Part shown: positions 9,240 through 17,451 of the stretch, one piece after another | How positions within the stretch are numbered: the first letter of the stretch is position 1 | Layout of the letters: each line of letters opens with the position of its first letter | Source of the DNA: JAEUMD01 sp036768475 | GTDB lineage: Bacteria > Pseudomonadota > Alphaproteobacteria > Rhizobiales > Hyphomicrobiaceae | Assembly: GCA_036768475.1 (NCBI GenBank) | Contig: DAIPMW010000014.1 | Coordinates: 1-64,000 of the forward strand | Length of the DNA stretch: 64,000 nt | Direction: 5' to 3' | Translations under genes and position numbers: made by a program | Notes under the pieces: generated by a model | Databases searched by the model: none | Seen by the model: the letters and a program-made list of their open reading frames with translations, nothing else | Told to the model about the DNA's origin: nothing

Positions 9240-9494
9240 TTATCCAGCGGCGGCGTTTGCAGGAGGTAGGTAATGTGGGGCGCACCCTAGTTGAGTTCGC
9301 GCTGCAGGGCTTTTCGATTTCTTCAATTTACGAATTGGCGAGACAGTTGACAGGACGCGGGGGCGGTTGCCGCCCGCTCTGGTCTGATCGTAGTGCCAGC
9401 CGTAGATCATATCGAGGCAGCCCCCGAAGCCGGCTGTCACCGCAATCACGGCGGCGATCTTGAGGGCACTATCAAGTGTCCAAATCGGCCGCAT
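9240..9494 (-). CDS. Small hypothetical membrane protein
   Basis: An 84-residue open frame with one hydrophobic segment (about 10-28) and a basic C-terminal half. Its main support is a very strong ribosome site: the 13 purine-rich bases just before ATG 9494 contain two GGAGG-like cores. It is divergent from gatB, with 88 bases between the starts. I do not recognise a family, and the second half may be poorly conserved. Confidence 0.5.
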   Translation of the reverse strand: MRPIWTLDSALKIAAVIAVTAGFGGCLDMIYGWHYDQTRAGGNRPRVLSTVSPIRKLKKSKSPAARTQLGCAPHYLPPANAAAG

Positions 9495-9582
9495 TTCCCC
9501 TCCCTCCGCGCTTGACCGGGAGGCCGTCGCGCCCTAGGCAGTTGACGTTACGGATATCGACCGGAGGCTGCACGAAACTGCC

Positions 9583-11061
9583 ATGGCAAACAAGGCATCC
9601 AGCGCAACAAAGACCAACCTTGTCGCAGGGGCGACAGGAGACTGGGAGGTCGTCGTCGGCATGGAGGTGCATGCGCAGGTCAATAGCCGGGCGAAGCTGT
9701 TTTCCGGGGCATCGACGGAGTTCGGCGGAGAGCCCAACGACCACGTCAGCCTCGTTGATGCGGCGATGCCGGGTATGCTGCCGGTCATCAACAAGGAGTG
9801 CGTCGCCCAGGCCATCCGCACCGGGCTCGGATTGAAGGCGCAGATCAACCTGAAAAGCGTGTTCGACCGGAAGAACTATTTCTATCCGGATTTGCCGCAG
9901 GGCTACCAGATCTCGCAGTACAAACAGCCGATCGTCGGCGAGGGCGAGATCGAGATCGACGTCGACGGCGATACGAAAGTGGTGGGCATCGAGCGGCTGC
10001 ACTTGGAGCAGGACGCCGGCAAGTCGATCCACGACCAGCATCCGGAATATTCCTACGTCGACCTCAACCGCTCGGGCGTGGCGTTGATGGAGATCGTGTC
10101 GAGGCCAGATCTGCGTTCCGCAAAGGAGGCGCAGGCCTATGTGACCAAGCTGCGGACGATCCTGCGTTATCTGGGCACGTGCGACGGTGACATGGACAAG
10201 GGCAACCTGCGCGCCGACGTCAACGTGTCGGTGCGCCGTCCGGGCGAGCCGTTTGGCACGCGCTGCGAGATCAAGAACGTCAACTCCATCCGGTTCATCG
10301 GCCAGGCGGTCGACGTGGAGGCGCGCCGCCAAATCGACATCATCGAGGACGGCGGCACGATCGACCAGGAAACACGACTGTTCGACGCGCAGAAGGGCGA
10401 GACGCGCTCGATGCGCTCGAAGGAAGAGGCGCACGACTACCGCTATTTCCCCGATCCGGATCTGTTGCCCCTGGAGTTCACGCAGGCTTATGTGGATGAG
10501 CTGGCGCGGGATCTGCCGGAGCTGCCCGACGAGAAGCGTGCGCGATTCATGAACGGCTACGGCCTGTCCGCATATGACGCGAGCGTGCTGGTGGCGGAGC
10601 GCGAGCGCGCGGATTTCTTTGAAGCAGCCGCGAAGGGCCGTGACGGCAAGCTGACTGCAAACTGGGTCATCAACGAGTTGCTCGGCCGTCTCAACAAAGA
10701 GGGCCACGACATCACGGAAAGCCCCGTGTCGGCGCAGCAGATCGGCGGTATCGTCGACCTCATCTCTAAGGGGACCATCTCTGGCAAGATCGCGAAGGAT
10801 CTGTTCGAGATCGTCTGGTCGGAGGGCGGCGAGCCGGCGCAGATCGTCGAGGCGCGCGGCATGAAGCAGGTGACCGATACGGGAGCGATCGAAAAGGCTG
10901 TGGATGACGTGATGGCGGCCAATCCCGACAAGGTAGAGGCGGTCAAAGCCAAGCCCTCGATGATCGGCTGGTTCGTCGGCCAGGTGATGAAGGCGAGCGG
11001 CGGCAAGGCCAATCCGCAGGCCGTCAACGAGATCCTGAAGAAAAAGCTCGGCGTCGAGTGA
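9583..11061 (+). CDS. gatB: Aspartyl/glutamyl-tRNA amidotransferase subunit B
   Basis: tRNA-binding subunit (492 residues) of GatCAB, which phosphorylates Glu- or Asp-tRNA and amidates it. The N-terminal signature GMEVHAQVN (about 26-34) begins the kinase domain. The helical and YqeY tail domains occupy the last ~150 residues, ending KASGGKANPQAVNEILKKKL. The first 20 residues are Lys/Thr-rich and variable. GGAGG lies 15 bases before the ATG, rather far. It is unlinked from gatCA by about 3.7 kb. Confidence 0.95.
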   Translation: MANKASSATKTNLVAGATGDWEVVVGMEVHAQVNSRAKLFSGASTEFGGEPNDHVSLVDAAMPGMLPVINKECVAQAIRTGLGLKAQINLKSVFDRKNYFYPDLPQGYQISQYKQPIVGEGEIEIDVDGDTKVVGIERLHLEQDAGKSIHDQHPEYSYVDLNRSGVALMEIVSRPDLRSAKEAQAYVTKLRTILRYLGTCDGDMDKGNLRADVNVSVRRPGEPFGTRCEIKNVNSIRFIGQAVDVEARRQIDIIEDGGTIDQETRLFDAQKGETRSMRSKEEAHDYRYFPDPDLLPLEFTQAYVDELARDLPELPDEKRARFMNGYGLSAYDASVLVAERERADFFEAAAKGRDGKLTANWVINELLGRLNKEGHDITESPVSAQQIGGIVDLISKGTISGKIAKDLFEIVWSEGGEPAQIVEARGMKQVTDTGAIEKAVDDVMAANPDKVEAVKAKPSMIGWFVGQVMKASGGKANPQAVNEILKKKLGVE

Positions 11062-11184
11062 GTTCGAGCGTCGCGCTGCCTCGCGAGTACTGCGCGGCGC
11101 AACGTGCCGAGAGTGCCCGGATGCGTGCGACGTCGATGATCATGCCACCGACATCGTGCGATGGCGGCTGTTGGTGCGCTTCAC

Positions 11185-12567
11185 TCACAATGGCATGACA
11201 CGAAGCGGCATTCCGCCCTTGGGATGCAAAGTGACCCGGCTGACCGGCTCGGGCAAATGACGTCCGTCCCAAACGAAATTGACCGCGCGCACGAAGCTGG
11301 CCAGCAGAACCTTGGCCTCGACGAGGGCGAACGATGCGCCCAGGCAAATGCGTGGTCCGGCGCCGAAAGGCATATATTGCGTGCGTTTGAGCGTGGCTTC
11401 ATACGCGGGCATGAAGCGGTCGGGATCGAAGCGGTCGGGCTCCACCCATAGACGCGCATGGCGATGGATCGCGTAGATGGGTATGAAGATCGGATTGCCG
11501 GGTTCAAGCCGGTAGCCAGCAATTTCGACGGGCCGGATTGGCGTTCGGGCCATGACCGGAGCGGCGGGATAGAGGCGCAATGTCTCCTTGATGACGCGCT
11601 CGGTAACGTGCAGGTGCTCCATATGATGTGCCTGAAAGGGTGCGTCGCCGCCCACGCGGTTTGCCTCGTCGCGCACGCGCTGCTGCCAGTCGGGCGCACG
11701 GGCCAGGAGATAGAGTGCCCAAGTCAACGTCTTGGCCGTGGTTTCGTGGCCCGCTTCGAGAAGCGTCGCAAGATTGTCGATGAGCTGCGTCTCGCTCATG
11801 GGAGCATCGGTTTCGGGATCGCGTGCAGCGAGGAGGCGGCCGAGCAGATCGCGCGCCTCGCCGCCATGCGCGCGGCGGTCGGCGATGATGGCGGCAACGC
11901 TGGAGCGGAACGACCTTGCCGCCCTGCGCAGCCTGAAACTTGCGGGATGAGGCAGCCACGACGGTAGATTGAGCATGCCGTAGGCGAGGACCCAGCCACT
12001 GCCGGAGAGATAGCGCTGGCCAGCGTCAATGACAGTATCGACATCGTCAGGTGCGCCGCCAAAGAGCATGGTGCGTACAATCACGTCGTAGGTGGCGCGC
12101 GTCATGTCATGGTCGATGGCGCGGATGCCGGACGCATCAGCCGAGTTGATGCCGTTGCGCCATTGTGCGATCTGTTGGGCCGCAGCCGCGGCCATCTCGG
12201 GCACGTAGGACAGGACCTCCGCGGGCCGGAATAGGGGGGCGAGAACACGGCGCTGCCAGCGCCATTCCGCGCCTTCCGCAGTGAGCACGCCTTTGCCGAG
12301 GGCAGGGTAGAACAGGCGGTGCTCGATATCTGTCTTGCGATAGCTTCCAGCGTCGCTCACCAGGATGCTTTCGAGCACATCGGGATCGCTCAGCCAGACA
12401 ACGCGGGCGCGCTTCAGATCGAGGCTGGCGGATTGCTCACGGTATGCGGCGAGCGGGATCGTAGCGAGCGGGTTTTGCGCGCAGAGCTTCAGGAAACGAA
12501 GTGGGCCGAGCGGGGCTCTCGGAGGCTGGCATGTCGGCGGATAAAGAGGCGTGCTCATGGGCTGCAT
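11185..12567 (-). CDS. Cytochrome P450
   Basis: Soluble heme-thiolate monooxygenase of 460 residues with all diagnostic motifs: I-helix AGHETT (about 272-277), K-helix E-x-x-R in KETLRLYP (about 328-331), and the heme loop FGAGPRICLG with ligand Cys408. Its look is that of class-II-like bacterial CYPs related to fatty-acid or terpenoid hydroxylases; the substrate is unknown. No ferredoxin or reductase gene is adjacent. ATG 12567 has GAGG just upstream; ATG 12558 is an alternative. Confidence 0.93.
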   Translation of the reverse strand: MQPMSTPLYPPTCQPPRAPLGPLRFLKLCAQNPLATIPLAAYREQSASLDLKRARVVWLSDPDVLESILVSDAGSYRKTDIEHRLFYPALGKGVLTAEGAEWRWQRRVLAPLFRPAEVLSYVPEMAAAAAQQIAQWRNGINSADASGIRAIDHDMTRATYDVIVRTMLFGGAPDDVDTVIDAGQRYLSGSGWVLAYGMLNLPSWLPHPASFRLRRAARSFRSSVAAIIADRRAHGGEARDLLGRLLAARDPETDAPMSETQLIDNLATLLEAGHETTAKTLTWALYLLARAPDWQQRVRDEANRVGGDAPFQAHHMEHLHVTERVIKETLRLYPAAPVMARTPIRPVEIAGYRLEPGNPIFIPIYAIHRHARLWVEPDRFDPDRFMPAYEATLKRTQYMPFGAGPRICLGASFALVEAKVLLASFVRAVNFVWDGRHLPEPVSRVTLHPKGGMPLRVMPL

Positions 12568-12675
12568 GATCCTCGTACCGGCCACGCGGTATGACAAGGA
12601 TCAGTATGGCACGGTTGCGCGAATGCGGCACCGGCGGATCGGGCTCCACACGCTCGTATCTCATTGCCATCTAAA

Positions 12676-12703
12676 GCCGCACCCATATCTTTGCGGGTGC
12701 GGC
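12676..12703. terminator. Hairpin downstream of the small basic protein gene
   Basis: A perfect nine-base-pair stem (GCCGCACCC with GGGTGCGGC) around a ten-base loop. It lies 28 bases beyond the stop of the minus-strand gene at 12732-12899 and upstream of the P450 start. The U-tract is poor, with only TTTAG on the minus strand, so intrinsic termination is plausible but not certain. Confidence 0.5.
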
Positions 12704-12731
12704 GCTGGCGTCGAAAGCTGGGAAGGTAAAT

Positions 12732-12899
12732 TCAGGCGCTGGCCTTGGCGCGGGCTTCCTGCGCCTTGGCCGCGTTCTTCTTCAGGCGCTTGCGGGCGCC
12801 CGCCGTGTTACCCTGGACGCGCGTCACCTTGGCGCGCGGAATGGCGCGGCGGTTCTTCTTCTTGCGGGTTTCGACGGCGCGTGCGGTGCGGGCTGCCAT
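12732..12899 (-). CDS. Very basic 55-residue protein
   Basis: Small protein made almost entirely of Ala, Arg and Lys. It contains the run RKKKNRR and ends with alternating Lys/Ala residues, in a manner reminiscent of histone-H1-like or ribosome-associated tails. ATG 12899 follows AGGTGA. It could bind nucleic acid; that is inference from composition only. A hairpin lies just downstream. The frame extends upstream to 12977, but composition and the ribosome site favour this start. Confidence 0.65.
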   Translation of the reverse strand: MAARTARAVETRKKKNRRAIPRAKVTRVQGNTAGARKRLKKNAAKAQEARAKASA

Positions 12900-13064
12900 G
12901 ATGTCACCTGAGTGTTCGTGTGGATCGCAAAGAGGTGGGCCGGCGGGTCGCAGACGCGTGCCGCCGAGTTCGCCCATCGTCTAGGCGATCCGGACGCCCA
13001 GGGCAAGGGGCTGGCCACACGCGCACCCGTCGTTAGCCGAATCTGGGGTGCCTCGGTTGCCGGA

Positions 13065-13586
13065 TCAGCGGACAAACCAGCCCAGGCTATGGCCCGGTCC
13101 CAGGAATACACCTGCCCAGACGAGGCAGGACACGGCGCTGGCGAGAAGAAACGGCAGCCAGCGCATATGTGCGGCACCCGCAACCACGGGTACGAACGGG
13201 CGCATCATCCCCAAGAACTTCGAAGCGATGATTCCCGACGCGCCCCAGCTCTGGAAGAAGCCGCGGGCCATGACGTACCACTGCGGCTTCTTGGAGAACG
13301 GCCAGATGCCTGCGATGTCGGCGCGAAAATAGCGACCCAGTGCATAGGAGACGATGTCGCCGAGGAATGCACCGCCAGCGCCGGACAGCCAGAGCGTGAG
13401 AAATTCGCCACCGGCGGCACGATGCAGCCCGCCGATGGCAAGAAAGAGGATCGTTGAGGGTACGAACAGCGATACGAGGACGATGCTCTCGGCAAAGCCA
13501 AGCGCGAAGACCAGCGGCTCGATCAACGCCATATTCTCGCCGACGAAGCCAATCACGCGTTCCCATATCGAGGCTGCAGTGTTCAT
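13065..13586 (-). CDS. DedA family membrane protein (second of a tandem pair)
   Basis: A 173-residue DedA/VTT-domain inner-membrane protein, a family linked to undecaprenyl-phosphate or phospholipid flipping. The characteristic glycine-acid segment is GFAESIVLVSLFVPS near the N-terminus. The later motif is FLGMMRPFVPVVAGAAHM, with the conserved Arg. It shares layout and length with the gene just upstream (54 bases away, same strand), so the two are probably paralogues in one operon. Confidence 0.88.
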   Translation of the reverse strand: MNTAASIWERVIGFVGENMALIEPLVFALGFAESIVLVSLFVPSTILFLAIGGLHRAAGGEFLTLWLSGAGGAFLGDIVSYALGRYFRADIAGIWPFSKKPQWYVMARGFFQSWGASGIIASKFLGMMRPFVPVVAGAAHMRWLPFLLASAVSCLVWAGVFLGPGHSLGWFVR

Positions 13587-13640
13587 CGAACGCTCGTGCT
13601 TATTCCGGGTACTTTCGTCGCGATCGGTATTGACAAGGCA

Positions 13641-14186
13641 TCAGTATGCGAAGGCTTCGCGCGCCCACGAGATACCCTTGCCCACGGCATCGCCGAATAC
13701 CAAAAGGACGAAAGCCCAGAGAAAGGCCGACGACCAGTTGGCAATCTGGAATTTGACTTTGTCCATTTGCGCCGCACCCGCAACGATGGGAACCGAGGCG
13801 CGGAAAGGCCCCGAGAAGCGGCCGATCACGATTGCCCACACGCCCCACTTCTCCATAAAGGTATGGCCGCGCGGCAGCAGATCCGGGTTGCGGGAGAGCG
13901 GCCACATTCGACCGATATCGTCGTGAAAATGGAAACCTAGCCAGTAGGACACCCAGTCGCCCAGGGCAGCGCCGATCGCCGCGGCAAACCAGACGATTAT
14001 GAAAACCGTCGTGTCGTTGCTACCGATCATCGCGCCGAGCGTCACCAGCATGCCCCAGAAGGGTAGGATGAGGGATACGAAAGCGATGCTCTCGCCGAAC
14101 GCCAGGATGAAGACCATCGGAGCCATCCACTGAGGATTGGTGCGTACGAAGGCAATGATCGCATCGGCGTATTCCTGTAGCCCCAT
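13641..14186 (-). CDS. DedA family membrane protein (first of a tandem pair)
   Basis: A 181-residue DedA/VTT-domain protein. The early motif is AFGESIAFVSLILPF (Gly-Glu intact, whereas the partner gene has Ala-Glu). The late motif is GRFSGPFRASVPIVAGAAQM, with the conserved Arg. Several membrane helices are evident. ATG 14186 starts the family-like sequence; the frame continues upstream to 14318 without a recognisable domain. It precedes its paralogue by 54 bases. Confidence 0.88.
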   Translation of the reverse strand: MGLQEYADAIIAFVRTNPQWMAPMVFILAFGESIAFVSLILPFWGMLVTLGAMIGSNDTTVFIIVWFAAAIGAALGDWVSYWLGFHFHDDIGRMWPLSRNPDLLPRGHTFMEKWGVWAIVIGRFSGPFRASVPIVAGAAQMDKVKFQIANWSSAFLWAFVLLVFGDAVGKGISWAREAFAY

Positions 14187-14627
14187 GCGTGTGTTCTCGC
14201 TTTCTCGATGTTGATCCGCCACTGCGGAATTGAAGGATGGCTCTGGTGCGGGCAGGTCCGGTGATGACCGGTAACGCGCGTGACAGTAGCAGCCCCCATT
14301 GCAGCGTTCGCGCGGCAACCTTGGGGCGGTCAGGAGGATTTGGCCGATCCTTCATGCGATGTCGAGCGGTCCCATCAACAACGGCGCCTCGCGCGCCGGG
14401 TCTGGCCCCCGTGATGCTGGCGGCCCTCCGGGCAGTGTTGCGATCTCCTCTCTTCGTCGGCAAGGTCGCCGTGAAACCTTGTTGCGGGCAGATGCAACTT
14501 GAGCATCCGCCGGGCACGACCCTTGCATCGGTGCCAGTCTGACCATATCGATAATATCTGGTTAAGATTTTCCAGTTTCCCAGGGTGTGCTTCGCGCGTC
14601 CGAAGGAATGGCCAATATGGGTGTTGC

Positions 14628-15731
14628 GTGTCTGTGAAGGCGTTGGACGAGCACGAAAAATCAAGGCGTGGTGAGGACCGGTCCGGCCTCGTTCTGGCTT
14701 GGATGGTCCTGATCGGTGCGGGGCTCGTCATCTGGGGTATTCTGCTACGCGCCCTTTTTCCGCCACTCGACATTCTCTCGCCACTCGGCCCACATGCCTT
14801 TGCCGCCGCAGCCTTCGCGGCGATCTCCCTGATGCTCTCGCGCTGGCGGTCATTCTTCCTGATCAGCGCGCTGGGTGCGATTCTCGTCACACCGTCAATG
14901 CTGTCGCTGGTTGCGCTGGAGGAACCGGGCGAACGGCGCCAGCCTTGGCATGATGCCCTGGCCGGCGTGCGTGACACGGTTCCGCAATTGCGGATCCTGT
15001 CGATCAATACATGGCATTCCAACAACGATCTCGCGGGTCTTGCGCGCTACATCATCGGTGCGGATGCTGATGTCGTTGTGCTTACCGAGTTCGGCCCAAA
15101 CAAGCAGCCGCTATTGAGCCAGTTGAAAACAGCCTATCCCCACCAGGTGAATTGCGCCGCCGTGTGGCCCTGTTCTCAGGCGCTCCTGTCGCGCCTGCCG
15201 TTCGTGCGCTCGGGTACGCGGCTGCCAACATTGTCGAACCCGCCAATGGTTTGGGCGCAGTTTCACGTCGGCACGGTCGATGTTGCCAAGCTTACCGTGA
15301 TCGGCACGCATATCTACAGGCCGAGCCGGCGCCTCGATTGGCATCTGGCACAATTGGCGGGGCTGGCCGCGCACGTTCGCAAGACGGAAGGCTCGGTGGT
15401 CGTGGCAGGTGATTTCAACATGACGCGCATGTCGCAGAGCTTTGACGATTTCACTCTGGCGTCAGGGCTCGAAACACCAGGCAGGTTGCTGGCGAGTTGG
15501 CCGGCATGGCCCGTGCCGCTGCCGCAGTTCCAGCTCGATTACGTGTTTGTTTCGCGCGATCTGGAGGTCCTGGATCAGCGCCTTGGGCATATGGTTGGCT
15601 CTGATCACTTGCCGTTGTGGACGTCGGTGCGGCTGCCACAGCACGCGAGCATCATGGCGAAACGCGGCGCGCCATCCATGCCAATTGCGGCGCGGCACGC
15701 AAGGGAGGCGGCAGCCACCACGGTTCGCTAG
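14628..15731 (+). CDS. Endonuclease/exonuclease/phosphatase-fold protein with N-terminal membrane helices
   Basis: About 367 residues. Three hydrophobic segments occupy roughly residues 20-110, and an EEP (DNase I-like) domain follows. Catalytic signatures are SINTWH, LTEF with the metal-binding Glu, GDFNMT with Asp/Asn, and GSDHLPLW with the final Asp-His. Such membrane EEP proteins are probably phosphodiesterases or phosphatases acting outside the cytosol, with unknown substrate. No ATG fits: GTG 14628 or 14634 are the best starts, so the 5' end is uncertain. Its TAG stop is provided by the CTAG edge of a repeat element. Confidence 0.82.
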   Translation: MSVKALDEHEKSRRGEDRSGLVLAWMVLIGAGLVIWGILLRALFPPLDILSPLGPHAFAAAAFAAISLMLSRWRSFFLISALGAILVTPSMLSLVALEEPGERRQPWHDALAGVRDTVPQLRILSINTWHSNNDLAGLARYIIGADADVVVLTEFGPNKQPLLSQLKTAYPHQVNCAAVWPCSQALLSRLPFVRSGTRLPTLSNPPMVWAQFHVGTVDVAKLTVIGTHIYRPSRRLDWHLAQLAGLAAHVRKTEGSVVVAGDFNMTRMSQSFDDFTLASGLETPGRLLASWPAWPVPLPQFQLDYVFVSRDLEVLDQRLGHMVGSDHLPLWTSVRLPQHASIMAKRGAPSMPIAARHAREAAATTVR

Positions 15732-15826
15732 AGTATGTTTAGTTGAAGTGTGCAGCGGTTCAGGGTGAGAAACAAACAAGGTGCTGGATTGCGCTCATGT
15801 TTCCGTCAAACATAAACGCGATCTAG
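15728..15826 (+). repeat. CTAG-bounded twin-hairpin repeat, copy 1
   Basis: A 99-base element starting and ending with CTAG. The first half folds around the core AAGTGTGCAGCGGTTCA. The second half is an inverted repeat around the CATGTTT/AAACAT arms. Related copies lie at 49787-49892, 60192-60298 and 62906-63011. The left CTAG contains the stop codon of the EEP gene. The layout resembles intergenic palindromes I know from other Hyphomicrobiales genomes. Confidence 0.85.
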
Positions 15827-15846
15827 GCTTTGCGTCATTTGGGGTC

Positions 15847-16311
15847 TTACCCGCGTTTGCAGCGCCGGGCATGCTCACGTGCCAGCTCACGCGAGACTTC
15901 CTCACCGAGTATGACACCGCGCGAGATCTGCGCCGGGCTCAGAGAGCGCCCCTCCGGACCGCGCAGCACGCGCGCTGCGCTATCGGCCTCGTGGCGGCCA
16001 ATCTTGAGTTCATCGCAGGTGAGCTCCGACTTCTTCGTCTTGAATGCGAAGAGCCGGACGCCCGAAGCGTAGGTGTGGATGTTGGCCGGCTCGCGCACCC
16101 AGTGGCGGTCGGAGCGCGTCACGATATGGCGAAGCGCAGCCTTGCGCTCGGCGACGCAGTGGGCGCTGTCATCGATGCAGGACACGCCCTTGCCGTGGGC
16201 GATAGGCGGCGTGCCGTTACCCGCACATGCGGCAAGCAGGATGGTCAGGGCAAGGCTAAGCCCAGGTCCGATCCGGCGCATCGTGTGCGCGGCTTGCCGC
16301 TTCAGTGTCAT
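15847..16311 (-). CDS. Putative lipoprotein
   Basis: A 154-residue protein. The hydrophobic leader ends in a lipobox (LLAAC) about 28 residues from ATG 16311, so it is probably a lipid-anchored envelope protein. The mature part has three further cysteines and is Arg/His-rich near the end. ATG 16281 would give a shorter, also plausible, leader. I do not recognise the family. Its 3' end lies 20 bases from repeat copy 1. Confidence 0.7.
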   Translation of the reverse strand: MTLKRQAAHTMRRIGPGLSLALTILLAACAGNGTPPIAHGKGVSCIDDSAHCVAERKAALRHIVTRSDRHWVREPANIHTYASGVRLFAFKTKKSELTCDELKIGRHEADSAARVLRGPEGRSLSPAQISRGVILGEEVSRELAREHARRCKRG

Positions 16312-16476
16312 CCTGCCGCCCCTTGTGGTCCGCCGACAGAGCCCATAGAAGGCGGACGTGGCAGGGTCAAGGCAACGCGACACGGCAACGCGTTTGTGGA
16401 AACATGATGCAGGCCCGGCCGCCACTATAAGGCGTGTGGCCGGTTATTTTAATACTGAAGCAGGGAGTGACTAAAC

Positions 16477-17451
16477 ATGGTTCGCGCGATCCGCATTCAC
16501 GAATACGGCGGTCCTGAGGTCTTGAGGTTCGAGGAGGTGACCGTTGGGTCGCCAGGTGCCGGCGAGGTGCGTGTCCGCCACAAGGCAGTCGGCCTCAATT
16601 ATATCGACACCTACCATCGAACCGGGCTCTACCCGGTACCTGCATTGCCGGGTGTGATCGGCATGGAAGCGGCGGGCGAGGTGATCGAGGTCGGGTCCGG
16701 CGTCAGCGAGTTGAAGGCGGGCGATCGCGTCGCCTATGCCAATCCGATCGGTGCTTATGCCGAGGAGCGGATCATTCCGGCGGCACGCCTCGTCAAGGTT
16801 CCCGATAGCGTTGATGATAAAACAGCAGCGGCAATGATGCTGCAGGGGATGACGGCGCAGTATCTGTTGAGGCGAACCTTCAAGGTGGGGCCCGAGACGG
16901 TCCTGCTATTTCATGCGGCGGCCGGCGGCGTCGGCCTCATCGCCTGCCAATGGGCGCGCCATCTTGGGGCGACGGTGATCGGCACGGTCGGCTCACAGGA
17001 TAAGGCGGTTCTGGCGAAGGACGCCGGTGCTACTCATGTCATAAACTATCGCACGGAGAACTTCGTCGATCGTGTGAAGGAAATCACGAACGGCAATGGC
17101 TGTGATGTTGTCTATGACGGTATCGGCAAGGACACGTATCCGGGCTCGCTCGATTGCCTCAAGCCGTTTGGCATGTGGGTGACGTTCGGCAACGCGTCGG
17201 GCAAAATCGAGAACTTCGATCTGGGGCTGCTGGCCGCAAAGGGCTCGCTTTATGCGACGCGGCCGACACTTTTCACCTATACGGCCAAGCGCGAGGATCT
17301 GGTGGCAACCGCGAACGAGCTGTTCGACATGGTCGGCCGTGGCATCGTCAAGATTTCCGTCAATCAGACCTATCCGCTAAGCGAGGCGGCACAGGCGCAC
17401 CGCGATCTGGAAGGACGCAAGACGACGGGCTCGACGGTGCTGCTGCCGTGA
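16477..17451 (+). CDS. Zeta-crystallin-type NADPH:quinone oxidoreductase
   Basis: A 324-residue medium-chain dehydrogenase/reductase without the zinc-binding cysteines, matching the QOR group that reduces quinones one electron at a time with NADPH. The dinucleotide loop AAGGVG lies at about 148-153. The N-terminal signature GLNYIDTYHRTGLYP is clear. GGGAG precedes ATG 16477. Its TGA overlaps the GTG of the next gene by four bases, so the two are coupled. Confidence 0.92.
   Translation: MVRAIRIHEYGGPEVLRFEEVTVGSPGAGEVRVRHKAVGLNYIDTYHRTGLYPVPALPGVIGMEAAGEVIEVGSGVSELKAGDRVAYANPIGAYAEERIIPAARLVKVPDSVDDKTAAAMMLQGMTAQYLLRRTFKVGPETVLLFHAAAGGVGLIACQWARHLGATVIGTVGSQDKAVLAKDAGATHVINYRTENFVDRVKEITNGNGCDVVYDGIGKDTYPGSLDCLKPFGMWVTFGNASGKIENFDLGLLAAKGSLYATRPTLFTYTAKREDLVATANELFDMVGRGIVKISVNQTYPLSEAAQAHRDLEGRKTTGSTVLLP

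Noticed and set aside
9472..10707. A 411-codon minus-strand frame opposite gatB
   Set aside because: It is antisense to gatB, has no domain pattern or ribosome site, and its composition mirrors the coding strand.
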